36,330 nt of DNA, taken from Nitrosomonadales bacterium (lineage in GTDB: Bacteria; Pseudomonadota; Gammaproteobacteria; Burkholderiales; Nitrosomonadaceae). The notes under the pieces are model-generated. The model was not told where the DNA came from, made no database searches, and saw nothing but the letters and a program-made list of their open reading frames with translations. Each line of letters starts with the position of its first letter. The stretch's first letter is position 1. Positions 17,501 to 26,834 of this stretch are shown piece after piece. The translations under genes were made by a program, and so were the position numbers. The DNA is taken from assembly GCA_009886095.1 (NCBI GenBank), contig VFJL01000035.1, forward strand, positions 1-36,330, written 5' to 3'.

Positions 17501-19903
17501 TCATGCCTTCGGATGTTGTGACTCCTGACAGGCGTGACGATAGCCCAGCAAGGTCTGCTGGGCGTGGCCCAGCACACTATCATGCGGATAATTACCCGCT
17601 TCATCCGCTATGCCAGCCGGGAAGCCAGTGAGCAGCTGTATGCCTTCGCTCGCATGCTCCACAGTATAGATATGGAATAACCCCTTTGCGACAGCTTCAA
17701 TGACCTTGGGTTCCAGCATTAGGTGCCGGCGGTTGCGGTTTGGAATCAACACACCTTGATTACCATCCAGTCCGGCTGTTTCACAGATGCGGAAGTAACC
17801 TTCTATTTTTTCGTTAATCCCACCCACCGGTAATACTTCGCCATGCTGATTAACTGCACCAGTAACGGCGATACCCTGCTTGAGAGGCAGATTCGACAGG
17901 GATGATAACAGAACATAAAGTTCGGCGCAGGAAGCGGAATCCCCTTCTACTCCATGATATTCCTGTTCAAATACAATTGAGGCATTAAATGCAAGCGGTG
18001 CGATATGGGCGAATAAAATAGCCAGGTAATTCTGCAGAATGAGCACACCCTTATCGTGGATCGGCCCGGACATCTCCACCTCGCGCTCGATGTTGAGCAA
18101 GCCATCATCACCGGCAAAGGTGCACGCCGTAACGCGCACCGGGAAACCAAAGTGATAATCCCCCAGCTCTACCTGGGTCAGACTATTGAGCTGGCCCACT
18201 TTCTCGCCATGCATTGTAATCAGTACCTCACCTTCTGCGATGGATTCCTGCAAGCGCTGTTCGGGGTAATCATGACGCAAGATACGCGCGCGGAGTGCAG
18301 CCTCAACATCCGCCGCCTCGACCAAACGGCCAGCGTGAGTGCGGCACAGCGCTGCACTTTCCATCACCACCGCCTCGGCACCGGCAAAAATTGCGCTTTG
18401 ACGCGATTGATCGTCCACTTGACGGTGAGAATTCTCCAGCAGACATGCAACAGCGACAGCGGAAAAATGTGGCAGCCCCAGTTCCTTGCAGGTGTGAGAG
18501 ACAAAGATAGCTGATGCACGGCGAGTTTCGGTACTGGATGAAAAGCTTTCAGCAAAATCCACCTTGGCGCGAAAACGGCGGGCGAACTCCGGGTCTTCCT
18601 CCTGCAAGTCGTAATACTGTTGGCGTGAACCGATCAGGATGATCTTGACTTCTACATCTACCGCCTCAGGTACTAGCGACACAGCCATAATCGAGGCAAA
18701 AGCCGTACCCGGTTCTTCGATCTGCAACTTGCCACTGCGCAGCAAACGACGCAATTTCTCCCATACCAGGCCATCGGCCAGCAGATCGCGCAAATGCAGC
18801 ATGAGGAAACCACCATGTGCCCTGAGTAGACTCCCGGCCCGGATACGGGTAAAATTAGTCACCAGCACGTCGTTCTCGGACTGATATTCAATGCTGCCAA
18901 ACAGTGAACGAAATAATGGATTATCCTCAATAATCACTGGCGCACCATTCAGGCCATCATTATCCACTACCAGATTAATCCGATAACGCGACATTATCCG
19001 ATCCAATTCCTCCTGCCGGTTTTCTTCATCGGTATCGGAAACCTTGAATAATTCCAGATTATCGAGCACGTCCTGCATGACCCGCTCTAGATAGGCACCG
19101 AGCTTAACGGAGTCCTTGATCTGTTTTTTCAATCCAATACGAATTTCCTGCAATTCGTGCTCCAGCAGAGGCTTCACCACCTGACGCTGTAACGCTGCCA
19201 AGGCCTCATTCATGACCCGCTCCATTGGCCGGATCTTCTCAAAATAACTGGTAATCCCGACGCGCAACTCCTGTTCTGTCCGCTCAATCTCAGCCCGGCG
19301 CTCCTTCGGCAGGGTAAGCGCTTCGTCCTCAGTAAAGATGTGCCCTTTCTCATCCAATAGAGCGAAGGCTATGTGCCCAGCCTCGCGGTGGATAGTGAAA
19401 TTTCTGGATTCCGCAGAGGCGTCAAGCTCAGCGTAGGCCTTGGCTTCTTCTGCTTTGTAGATTTTCTTAATGCGCTCGCTTTCAGCCTTAAAGTCCTGCC
19501 CACCCAGGCATTGCGGTATTTCCATCAACAGGGATTTTGTCATCCGCGCCAGAAGTTGACGCAGCAGGCGTCCCTGTCCGGCAGGCAGGCGCAGAGCCAG
19601 TGGCCTTTCCGGCGCATCGAAGTTGTGCAGATAGCATAAGTCGGGCGGCGGCGCCCGGTTGGCGGCGGCGGCGACCATCGCCTGCCGCAGCAACGAAGAT
19701 CGGCCGCTGCCAACCTCCCCTAGCACGAACAAGTTATAGTCGGGTTGATCCATCCCAAGACCAAAACGGGCAGCTATTTCCGCCCGCTCCTGTCCGATCC
19801 ATGGCAGCGGATACTGCAGTAATTCCGATGTATCGGAGAATCCAAGCGAAATAGGATCAATGGTAAGGCGCAGATCGGCAGGGATTAGGTTTGAAATCGT
19901 CAT
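17501..19903 (-). CDS. Lon-family ATP-dependent protease (YcbZ/LonB-like)
   Basis: The 800-aa product joins an atypical AAA region to a C-terminal Lon serine protease domain. The catalytic dyad is visible: Ser656 in VEGDSASCAEL and Lys699 in GGINEKIEGYF. Their spacing of 43 residues equals that of E. coli Lon. There is no classical Lon N-domain. The N-terminal P-loop-like motif GEVGSGRSSLL has Arg where Walker A has Lys, and a coiled-coil-like charged insert spans roughly residues 130-330. This layout fits the YcbZ-like group of Lon homologues, whose substrates are poorly known. It lies downstream of arsDA on the same strand, with a 127-bp gap. Confidence 0.88.
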   Translation of the reverse strand: MTISNLIPADLRLTIDPISLGFSDTSELLQYPLPWIGQERAEIAARFGLGMDQPDYNLFVLGEVGSGRSSLLRQAMVAAAANRAPPPDLCYLHNFDAPERPLALRLPAGQGRLLRQLLARMTKSLLMEIPQCLGGQDFKAESERIKKIYKAEEAKAYAELDASAESRNFTIHREAGHIAFALLDEKGHIFTEDEALTLPKERRAEIERTEQELRVGITSYFEKIRPMERVMNEALAALQRQVVKPLLEHELQEIRIGLKKQIKDSVKLGAYLERVMQDVLDNLELFKVSDTDEENRQEELDRIMSRYRINLVVDNDGLNGAPVIIEDNPLFRSLFGSIEYQSENDVLVTNFTRIRAGSLLRAHGGFLMLHLRDLLADGLVWEKLRRLLRSGKLQIEEPGTAFASIMAVSLVPEAVDVEVKIILIGSRQQYYDLQEEDPEFARRFRAKVDFAESFSSSTETRRASAIFVSHTCKELGLPHFSAVAVACLLENSHRQVDDQSRQSAIFAGAEAVVMESAALCRTHAGRLVEAADVEAALRARILRHDYPEQRLQESIAEGEVLITMHGEKVGQLNSLTQVELGDYHFGFPVRVTACTFAGDDGLLNIEREVEMSGPIHDKGVLILQNYLAILFAHIAPLAFNASIVFEQEYHGVEGDSASCAELYVLLSSLSNLPLKQGIAVTGAVNQHGEVLPVGGINEKIEGYFRICETAGLDGNQGVLIPNRNRRHLMLEPKVIEAVAKGLFHIYTVEHASEGIQLLTGFPAGIADEAGNYPHDSVLGHAQQTLLGYRHACQESQHPKA

Positions 19904-20030
19904 TTTTTAACCATAGTGATACGGAGATACAGCGGATTCCAAATTGTTGGCATTGACCATTACACCACTCATCTTCCCATCCTGCATGGCTATCTGCATG
20001 GCTGTATATGGTCGTCCACTTTTGCCAAGC

Positions 20031-21785
20031 TCAATGACGTATCAATTTCTGCAACCGCTCAACACCAACGGGTTCTTCTGCCAGTAACGGCACCACAGCC
20101 CAACGTCTGGCATGATAGGTTGCCACGGCATCAATCTGTTTCAGCTCGTTCGTAGCCCGCTGCCGCAACAGTGGAGAAGATGGGTTGGCAAACGCCAGGC
20201 TATTGTTAACGACCCATGCCCATGGCTCGATGCCAGCACGGCGGAGGTCGGCTTGCAAGTTGGCAGCCTCAAGTACCGGAGTGGTTTCAGCCAGGGTTAC
20301 GATCATTACCTTGGTCTGTGTGCCGTCCTGTAACTGCATCATCGGTGTAGTGAAGTGTAGACCACTGTCGCTCACTTGGCGGGCAATTTCGCGGTGATAT
20401 GCGCCAGTTGCGTCAAGCAGCAATAAAGTATGACCAGTCGGCGCAGTATCCATTACTACAAACTTCTTACCAGCCTCCCGGATAAGGCGTGAGAAAGCCT
20501 GGAACACGGCGATTTCTTCGGTACAAGGCGAACGCAGATCCTCTTCCAGCAATGCGTGGCTCAATTGGTCGAGGTCTTTACCCTTGGAAGCCAGTACGTA
20601 CTGACGGTAACGCTCAGTTTCCGCATGCGGATCGATGCGGCTAATTGTCAGATTCTCCAGCGACCCTTCCAGCGTTTCTGCCAAATGCGCCGCCGGATCT
20701 GAAGTGGTGAGATGAACCGTGTAACCCCTTGTTGCCAATTCCACTGCAATTGCCGCAGCCAACGTTGTCTTGCCAACGCCACCCTTTCCCATCAGCATGA
20801 TCAAACCTCGCCCATTGTCGGCCAGATCATCCACCAGTGAAGCAAGATCAGGCGCAGGTGGCAACAATATGGAAGCAGTTGCAGGCACAGACTGGTCAGG
20901 GTTATCGGATAATAAGGCTCGCAATGCAGGCAACCCTACCAGATTGAAAGCTTTAAGCGAAACGCAATCGGCCGGTAAATTTTTCAGTATTTCCGGCATT
21001 CCTATCATGGCTGCCTGTTCTCGTTTCCATACCGCTGCAGCGAGGATATCACTACTCGTCTCGGACTCTGGCAGGATGCCGTTAATGATCAGGTATTGCC
21101 GAGAAAACCCAATGGCTGCCAGTTCTTCGTGAGTGCGAGCCGCTTCTTGCAGGGTTGATGGCTGGGCTCTAGCCACTAGAACCATGCGCGTACGCGTGGC
21201 ATCCGACAGGACGTCAACGGCACACTTATACTGGCTGCGCTGTTTCTCCAACCCGGCAAGCGGGCCGAGACAGGATGCATCGCCTTTGCCTTCCTCCAGG
21301 AAGCCTGTCCAGGCTCCAGGTAATTGCAACAGACGGATGGTGTGTCCGGTCGGCGCGGTATCAAATACAATGTGATCATAGTCATTCAGCATCGCTGCAC
21401 TGGTTAGCAATGCCGTGAACTCATCAAATGCTGCAATTTCCGTGGTACAAGCTCCGGATAGCTGTTCCTCGATGCCTTTAACCACTGCATCGGGTAATAC
21501 GCCACGTACCGGATCGACGATGCGGTTACGATATTCCTGGGCAGCGGCTTGCGGATCAATTTCAAGCGCAAACAAGCCCGGCACGGTGTCAACTACCGTG
21601 ATGCTATGACCGATCACCATGTCGAGAACTTGTCCAACATTCGAGGCCGGATCAGTACTCACCAGAAGTACGTGTTTGCCTTGGTCGGCCAATTTGATGG
21701 CGGTGGCGCATGCCAGTGAGGTTTTGCCGACACCACCCTTGCCCGTAAAGAACAGAAAGGTTGGCACTTTTTCGAGGAACAGCAT
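20031..21785 (-). CDS. arsA: Arsenite efflux pump ATPase ArsA
   Basis: ArsA energises arsenite export through ArsB or Acr3. The 584-aa product is a tandem of two ATPase halves. Each has a deviant P-loop GKGGVGKT (near residues 15 and 335), a DTAPTGHT switch motif, and conserved acids. The metal-binding cysteine positions are present: GACTTEIAAFDEF, DASCLGPLAGL and SPCTEEIAVFQAF. The ATG start (MLFLEKVPTFLFFTGKGG) is preferred over an upstream in-frame TTG. It lies 23 bp after arsD. No arsB, acr3, arsC or arsR is in the window. Confidence 0.93.
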   Translation of the reverse strand: MLFLEKVPTFLFFTGKGGVGKTSLACATAIKLADQGKHVLLVSTDPASNVGQVLDMVIGHSITVVDTVPGLFALEIDPQAAAQEYRNRIVDPVRGVLPDAVVKGIEEQLSGACTTEIAAFDEFTALLTSAAMLNDYDHIVFDTAPTGHTIRLLQLPGAWTGFLEEGKGDASCLGPLAGLEKQRSQYKCAVDVLSDATRTRMVLVARAQPSTLQEAARTHEELAAIGFSRQYLIINGILPESETSSDILAAAVWKREQAAMIGMPEILKNLPADCVSLKAFNLVGLPALRALLSDNPDQSVPATASILLPPAPDLASLVDDLADNGRGLIMLMGKGGVGKTTLAAAIAVELATRGYTVHLTTSDPAAHLAETLEGSLENLTISRIDPHAETERYRQYVLASKGKDLDQLSHALLEEDLRSPCTEEIAVFQAFSRLIREAGKKFVVMDTAPTGHTLLLLDATGAYHREIARQVSDSGLHFTTPMMQLQDGTQTKVMIVTLAETTPVLEAANLQADLRRAGIEPWAWVVNNSLAFANPSSPLLRQRATNELKQIDAVATYHARRWAVVPLLAEEPVGVERLQKLIRH

Positions 21786-21808
21786 GGAGTTTTCTTTCCA
21801 CAATTAGC

Positions 21809-22171
21809 TTAGCAGCAGCGGCCACCGCTGCAGCAATCAACGGCAGATTCGGCTTCTGCTACAGGCAGACTGATGCTAGCCCAACGGGCCAGCTCGGCAC
21901 GTTGCGGGTAACGACCAGCCAACGCCACTTCCCCATCCACTAGAATCAGCGGTAACCCTTCCTGACCGGAGCGCTCAAGAAATGCTTTGACGACTGCATT
22001 TTCAGCAAAGAGCATCGGCTGCTGGGCAAGATTGAAACGCTCGATCTGACCGCCTTGCTGTTTCAGCCAACCCACATCGGCGGCAAAGTCCACCAGTTGT
22101 TGATCTACTTCCACATCACATATACCGGTGCTGCAACACAGGGGGGGATCGAAAACTTGAATCGTGGTCAT
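21809..22171 (-). CDS. arsD: Arsenic metallochaperone ArsD
   Basis: ArsD carries trivalent arsenic and antimony to ArsA. The 120-aa product has the three functional cysteines Cys12, Cys13 and Cys18 in PPLCCSTGICD and the two C-terminal vicinal pairs in VDCCSGGRCC. The thioredoxin-like fold segments (FNLAQQPMLFAENAVVKAFL, GLPLILVDGEVALAGRYP) are as expected. AAGGAG precedes the ATG. A weak promoter-like pair TGGACA/TATTAA lies in the upstream 60 bp. It is the first gene of an arsDA operon; the usual preceding arsR is absent. Confidence 0.95.
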   Translation of the reverse strand: MTTIQVFDPPLCCSTGICDVEVDQQLVDFAADVGWLKQQGGQIERFNLAQQPMLFAENAVVKAFLERSGQEGLPLILVDGEVALAGRYPQRAELARWASISLPVAEAESAVDCCSGGRCC

Positions 22172-22872
22172 GACATTTCTCCTTTAATAGTAATTCTGAT
22201 GATTTTGTCCATCCTAGCCTTGCGCGCAGTCCTGCACGGTTTTCATGCTCCAAACGGCGACAGCATTGTTCCGGACAAACGGAGGCCGCCCGTAAGCCCC
22301 CCACAATGCTCGCCGTGCTCAGCGCAACACTACTTCGATCAAGTAGGCAATCAGTCCGAGCATATCAGTAGGAGATTAACTCGATAGCACTGAAGCCACC
22401 CTCCCCCTGCTTCACCGAAAACAAACGGGTGTGGGCCATCCCCTTCAGGGAAAAAGATACGTTGTTAGGCGGCAGATTGATCATTGGGGCGATCTAGCCA
22501 GCGACGATGCCTCTCAGGCCACGTTTGACCAACAGGCAGCAGATATCAAGCCGGATTCCTGACGATAATGTCCCAAAGATTTGAGTGGTAATTTTCTTTA
22601 CCATTAATTTAACCAGATAATCCATTAGGCGGATCTCTGATCCTACGCGAGTGCTGGCGGTCAGCTTGCGGCCATTTCTGCCGCTTGTTCGGCGTCCATA
22701 GGCCAGCTATGGACTTCTCCCAACCAGCAAAACTGCTTCGCACCCTGCCTCACCATCATCTCACGTCCTAATGGATTATCTGGGTTAATTGCACAAAAAA
22801 TATTGAAACAATGAATGGACTATACAAGATCAACGAACAACGGTCATGCGTAGTTTTCTCTCCAATTGATGC
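22172..22872. other. 0.7-kb gap with no supported gene
   Basis: No full gene is found here. The first 60 bp carry the arsD leader. A 6-bp inverted repeat TGGTAA/TTACCA (22586-22603) is followed by an AT-rich run. On the plus strand an open stretch from about 22380 to 22560 has no start codon; it encodes HPLQGKRYVVRRQIDHWGD and looks like a fragment of an unidentified gene. On the minus strand there is a short ORF at 22661-22759, listed separately. The region is probably decayed accessory DNA between the ars pair and fbaB. Confidence 0.5.
22661..22759 (-). CDS. Possible 32-aa ORF or gene remnant
   Basis: The frame MMVRQGAKQFCWLGEVHSWP then MDAEQAAEMAAS has AGGA six nt before the first ATG. 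It is open about 20 codons further upstream without a start. The amphipathic, protein-like sequence suggests either a very small gene or the C-terminus of a broken one. I recognise no family. Confidence 0.25.
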   Translation of the reverse strand: MMVRQGAKQFCWLGEVHSWPMDAEQAAEMAAS

Positions 22873-23922
22873 TCAGGCTACCGTCACGTCTTGCGACAGA
22901 TACACATCTTGAATCGCGTTCAGCAACTTCACTCCTTCAACAAACGGCTTCTGGAAGGCCTTGCGTCCGGAAATCAATCCCATGCCGCCGGCACGTTTGT
23001 TGATCACGGCGGTGCGCACTGCCTGGCGCAAATCGTCCTTGCCCGATTCGCCGCCGGAATTGATCATGCCGACCCGCCCCATATAGCAATTTGCTACCTG
23101 GTAACGCACCAGGTCAATCGGATGATCGGTGGTGAGATCGCTATACACCTTGGCGCTGGTCTTGCCGAACTTGAGCGCATTGTAGCCGCCGTTGTTCTCC
23201 GCCATTTTCTGCTTGACGATATCAGCCCCGATTGTCACTGCGAGGTGGTTGGCCTGACCGGTCAAATCGGCGCTGACATGATAGTCCTTGTCCGCAGTCT
23301 TGAACGCCGCATTGCGCGTATAAGCCCACAGGATCGTTACCATACCAAGTTCATGCGCGTGCGCGAACGCTTCGGAAACTTCCTGAATCTGCCGGCGTGA
23401 TTCCTCGGAACCGAAAAATACCGTTGCCCCGACCGCACAGGCACCCATGTCAAAAGCCTGATTCACGCTCGCAAACAGGGTCTGATCGTATTTATTGGGA
23501 TAAGTCAGCAGCTCGTTATGGTTGATTTTAAGAATGAATGGAATCTTATGGGCATAGCGCCGCGCCATCATCCCCAGCACCCCGAGGGTAGAGGCCACGC
23601 CGTTGCAGCCGCCTTCGATCGCGAGTCTAGTAATATTCTCAGGATCAAAAAACATCGGGTTGGGTGCGAACGAGGCACCACCTGAGTGTTCCACGCCTTG
23701 ATCCACTGGCAGCAACGATAAGTAACCGCTGCCCGCCAGGCGCCCGTGGTTGTATAACGCCTGTAGATTACGCAGCACGCCCGGCTTGCGGTCGCTTGCA
23801 GCCATCACCCGGTCGATAAAATCTGGCCCCGGCACATGCAGCCCATCTTTCGGTATTCCCTTGCATACATGATTGAGAAGCTTGTCGGCTTCATCCCCTA
23901 GCATTGCGGCAATGTCGGTCAT
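22873..23922 (-). CDS. fbaB: Class I fructose-bisphosphate aldolase (DhnA/FbaB type)
   Basis: The enzyme splits fructose-1,6-bisphosphate into dihydroxyacetone phosphate and glyceraldehyde-3-phosphate by a Schiff base; in autotrophs it also serves the Calvin cycle and gluconeogenesis. The 349-aa product matches the E. coli FbaB pattern throughout: [72 protein letters not shown], the catalytic-lysine segment [16 protein letters not shown], and [24 protein letters not shown] lies six nt before the ATG. It is a single gene between the ars region and a glycerophosphodiesterase. Confidence 0.95.
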   Translation of the reverse strand: MTDIAAMLGDEADKLLNHVCKGIPKDGLHVPGPDFIDRVMAASDRKPGVLRNLQALYNHGRLAGSGYLSLLPVDQGVEHSGGASFAPNPMFFDPENITRLAIEGGCNGVASTLGVLGMMARRYAHKIPFILKINHNELLTYPNKYDQTLFASVNQAFDMGACAVGATVFFGSEESRRQIQEVSEAFAHAHELGMVTILWAYTRNAAFKTADKDYHVSADLTGQANHLAVTIGADIVKQKMAENNGGYNALKFGKTSAKVYSDLTTDHPIDLVRYQVANCYMGRVGMINSGGESGKDDLRQAVRTAVINKRAGGMGLISGRKAFQKPFVEGVKLLNAIQDVYLSQDVTVA

Positions 23923-24002
23923 CTTTTTCTCCTTGTTCCATTACGGTTTGCGAAACTCACTTTTTCATAATAGTTGATGAACCTGCCCCTCTCAAGAATT
24001 GG

Positions 24003-24659
24003 CTATATATTCTGCGCCAGTAAAGGGTAATCAGTAATCACGCCATCGACGTCCAGTTCCAGACAATGACGGTGCTCGGATCCTGTCACTGGGCCATAAA
24101 CAAAATTGCGGAAACCATCTGCGGCAGCCTGCTTCAACATGGCCTCGTCCAGAATATTGTAATCCCAGACGATATAATCGATCCTGGGGTTGCCCTCACA
24201 ACTGGCTAACAGGGAATCGAGAGTCTGTGGTCGATGTGCCACCAACAAGCCGCAATCCATTTTGAGGGAGGATGCGCACATCGCCACCACATCGTGGCGG
24301 AAAGAAGTGATGAGAATGCGATGACCAACCTGATATTTTCTAAGTACTCCGATCACCAGTGGCAACGCCTGTGTGGTCTTGATCTCGATATTCCACAGAA
24401 TGCCGGGAAAACACTCCAGCGCTTCATCCAAGATCGGCACCTTATGCCCGAGCGCCTGTTCAATTTCGGCATGGGTGAGATCGGCTACTGCCTGCCCGGA
24501 GGCAATTACCCGATCATGAATCAGCACCGGCAGACCGTCACGACTGATGCGCACATCGGTTTCAATCCCGTTCGCCCCCAGCGTCACCGCTGCTTCGAAA
24601 GCAGCCAGGGTATTTTCTGGAACTGCAGTATGAAATCCGCGATGGGCGATGATCAGCAT
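24003..24659 (-). CDS. ugpQ: Glycerophosphodiester phosphodiesterase
   Basis: The enzyme hydrolyses glycerophosphodiesters to glycerol-3-phosphate and an alcohol. The 218-aa product has the GDPD motifs at its start: AHRGFHTAVPENTLAAF with the catalytic His, GIETDVRISRDGLPVLIHD with metal-binding Glu/Asp and the second His, and WNIEIKTT. No signal peptide is seen, so it is a cytoplasmic UgpQ-like form. It starts 18 bp after the DUF3025 gene and probably belongs to the MFS-DUF3025-ugpQ transcript. Confidence 0.9.
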   Translation of the reverse strand: MLIIAHRGFHTAVPENTLAAFEAAVTLGANGIETDVRISRDGLPVLIHDRVIASGQAVADLTHAEIEQALGHKVPILDEALECFPGILWNIEIKTTQALPLVIGVLRKYQVGHRILITSFRHDVVAMCASSLKMDCGLLVAHRPQTLDSLLASCEGNPRIDYIVWDYNILDEAMLKQAAADGFRNFVYGPVTGSEHRHCLELDVDGVITDYPLLAQNI

Positions 24660-24677
24660 GGTTTATGTCGCCTCTTA

Positions 24678-25508
24678 TCAATCCGCAGCACGCATTGTCC
24701 GCGGGCGGAAATAGTTGCTGTTGTCATAATAAACCTCATCCGTATTGTCCGATACCCAACCGGGATAACCCAGCACCGGCACTGGCGGCAAAGCAATCGG
24801 GGCAGCGGTACTGCCGGACAAGAAATTATCCAGCATCGAATCGGCTACAGCAAGCTGCGCTGGCAGCGGGTGGTGGAAAAAATCCTGCTCCACCGAAAGG
24901 ATAATGCCTTTCCCGGTCATGCCAGTATACGGTTTCAACGCTTTCTCGTAGAGTCCGTGGCCAAATAAGAAAAATTTCATGTGAGCACACACTGCCTCGC
25001 GCTGCCACCAGAACAGTTGCTTCCATTCAAAATCTTGCAGCAATTTACTCAGCCCGGCATCGCTGCTCACCACGATCACGCCCGACTCATCAAACAGCGT
25101 TGCCGTATCTCGCAGTGGGCCGCGCTGCATTTTTTCGTTGCCGTGCTCCTGCAGTAACGCCTGATAGTGTAACTGGTTGAGTGCCGCTTTAGCGCGCGGG
25201 AAGGTGAGCCATACCAACGCGTTGAACAGATCGTGCCAATTTTGCACACGGGTCTGCACCTCCCCCGCGAGATAGATTCGCGGCTCGTACTGTTGCGTGA
25301 ATTCACGGGCTGAAACGTCCTGAGAGACAAAGTGTATCGGTTTGTCAGAGCGGGTGACGGGCGGCGCGGAAACCTTATCCTGCAAATGCTCCAGAGCGCT
25401 GATATCGGGCCAGTCGTGCAGATGCTCAAGGCCGCTTCCGGCTGGACGCAACGGTTCGAACAGCGGTGAGGCTTGCAGAAAATCCGGTACCCAGCAAGGC
25501 AGACTCAC
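24678..25508 (-). CDS. DUF3025 family protein
   Basis: This is an uncharacterised proteobacterial family of soluble proteins. The 276-aa product starts at a GTG that overlaps the MFS transporter stop codon (GTGA), so translation is likely coupled. Recognisable family segments are YEPRIYLAGEVQTRVQNWHDLFNALVW near residue 80, then RGPLRDTATLFDESGVIV, and the C-terminal LGYPGWVSDN. The many aromatic residues and the NWHDLFNALVW motif are characteristic. Function unknown. It is sandwiched between the transporter and ugpQ. Confidence 0.82.
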   Translation of the reverse strand: MSLPCWVPDFLQASPLFEPLRPAGSGLEHLHDWPDISALEHLQDKVSAPPVTRSDKPIHFVSQDVSAREFTQQYEPRIYLAGEVQTRVQNWHDLFNALVWLTFPRAKAALNQLHYQALLQEHGNEKMQRGPLRDTATLFDESGVIVVSSDAGLSKLLQDFEWKQLFWWQREAVCAHMKFFLFGHGLYEKALKPYTGMTGKGIILSVEQDFFHHPLPAQLAVADSMLDNFLSGSTAAPIALPPVPVLGYPGWVSDNTDEVYYDNSNYFRPRTMRAAD

Positions 25509-26737
25509 TTGATGGCTCTTTCGTCAGCAGAACGCAGCCTGGCAGAAAGAAAAATACACAGTATGGTCGAGACAGCGGCGATGATACCCACCGTGCCAAA
25601 ACGGGTCAGCTCCCCGGCAGCCGATTTACCCATGATGGATCCCGCCATCAGCGACGCAAAACCTGCGGCGATCTGCTGCACCGAGGCATTAAAACTCATG
25701 AAGCTGCCGCGCAAACGGGGTTCCACGCTGGAAATTATCAGCGCCATCGCCGGCACGAAGCGCCCCGAGACAAAAATCATGAACAACGTAGTAACGCCAA
25801 TTGCCAGAATTACCGGTACTTTCGACAAATGCGTAACCAGCAGAATCGGCGCGATGGAGATAACAGCGATGATACCGAACACCTTGCGTTTACCGTGACG
25901 ATCGGCATACCGACCGATCCAGCGTGCAGTAAAGAATGTCGTCAAGCCGCCGAAAAAATAAAGATAAGGCAGATCAGTTTCCGCCAGCCCAACATTGGCG
26001 ACCATGTAGAGGCTGATGAAAGGAATCACCGAGAAACCAGCGAACATCAGCATGGTAATCAAGGCAAATGCGTTCAAATGGTTACGGTTGAAGAAAATCG
26101 TGCGCAACTGCTGCAAAGGATTGCTCTCGCGCTGGTGTTCAAGATGGCCACGCAATGGCGGTAATGCACGCCAGGCGGCGGCGATTATCAATACCCCCAG
26201 CACAGTCAGAAAAAAGAACGGTGCGCGCCAGTCTGACAGGTTGGCAAGAAACAGGCCGATCGGCAAACCCAGCACCGCTGCCAGAGAGAAAGCCGACATC
26301 ACTGTGCCGGTGGCGGCACCGCGACGGTATTCGGGAATAATGTCGCCGATGATGGAAAACACCACCGCCCCCATCATCCCACCGAATGCTCCCGCTACCG
26401 CCCGCGCCGCCAATAGCATGGGATAGTTCGGTGCCAGCGCGCACAGCAGCGTGGCGGCGGCAAAGCCGCCACACAGCACGATCAACACCGTCTTGCGGTC
26501 AAAACGGTCGATCACGAACGCGGCGAAGAAACCGCACAGCCCCGCGCTGAAAGTGTAAATTGAAACCAGAAAACCGAATTGCGGCGGGGTGATCTCGAAC
26601 AGGCGCATAAACTGCGGCCCCAGCGGCATCATGATCATGAAATCCATGATATGGATGAAATGCACTCCCACCAGAATTGTCAGAATAGACCATTCGCGCG
26701 CAGGTGCCTGATGCGGCATCGCACCGCATTCCATCAT
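25505..26737 (-). CDS. Major facilitator superfamily transporter
   Basis: This is a 12-helix inner-membrane secondary transporter of the drug/arabinose efflux type. The core has the MFS motif A region FAAFVIDRFDRKTVLIVLCG between TM2 and TM3, and a second copy after TM8 (ARWIGRYADRHGKRKVFG). The start is uncertain. The frame is open to 26863, but that overlaps the upstream hydrolase gene. ATGs at 26737 and 26719 fit the usual N-terminus before WSILTILVGVHFIHIMDF; none has a clear ribosome binding site. Substrate unknown. Confidence 0.85.
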   Translation of the reverse strand: MMECGAMPHQAPAREWSILTILVGVHFIHIMDFMIMMPLGPQFMRLFEITPPQFGFLVSIYTFSAGLCGFFAAFVIDRFDRKTVLIVLCGGFAAATLLCALAPNYPMLLAARAVAGAFGGMMGAVVFSIIGDIIPEYRRGAATGTVMSAFSLAAVLGLPIGLFLANLSDWRAPFFFLTVLGVLIIAAAWRALPPLRGHLEHQRESNPLQQLRTIFFNRNHLNAFALITMLMFAGFSVIPFISLYMVANVGLAETDLPYLYFFGGLTTFFTARWIGRYADRHGKRKVFGIIAVISIAPILLVTHLSKVPVILAIGVTTLFMIFVSGRFVPAMALIISSVEPRLRGSFMSFNASVQQIAAGFASLMAGSIMGKSAAGELTRFGTVGIIAAVSTILCIFLSARLRSADERAIK

Positions 26738-26834
26738 TTCGGAGCTGTCGCCAGCCTGGAGAATATCTTCAGTATTGGGAGGCACTTGGGTATCTTGGTA
26801 AATTATGAAAATCTCTGGACAATTCTGCCGTGGA

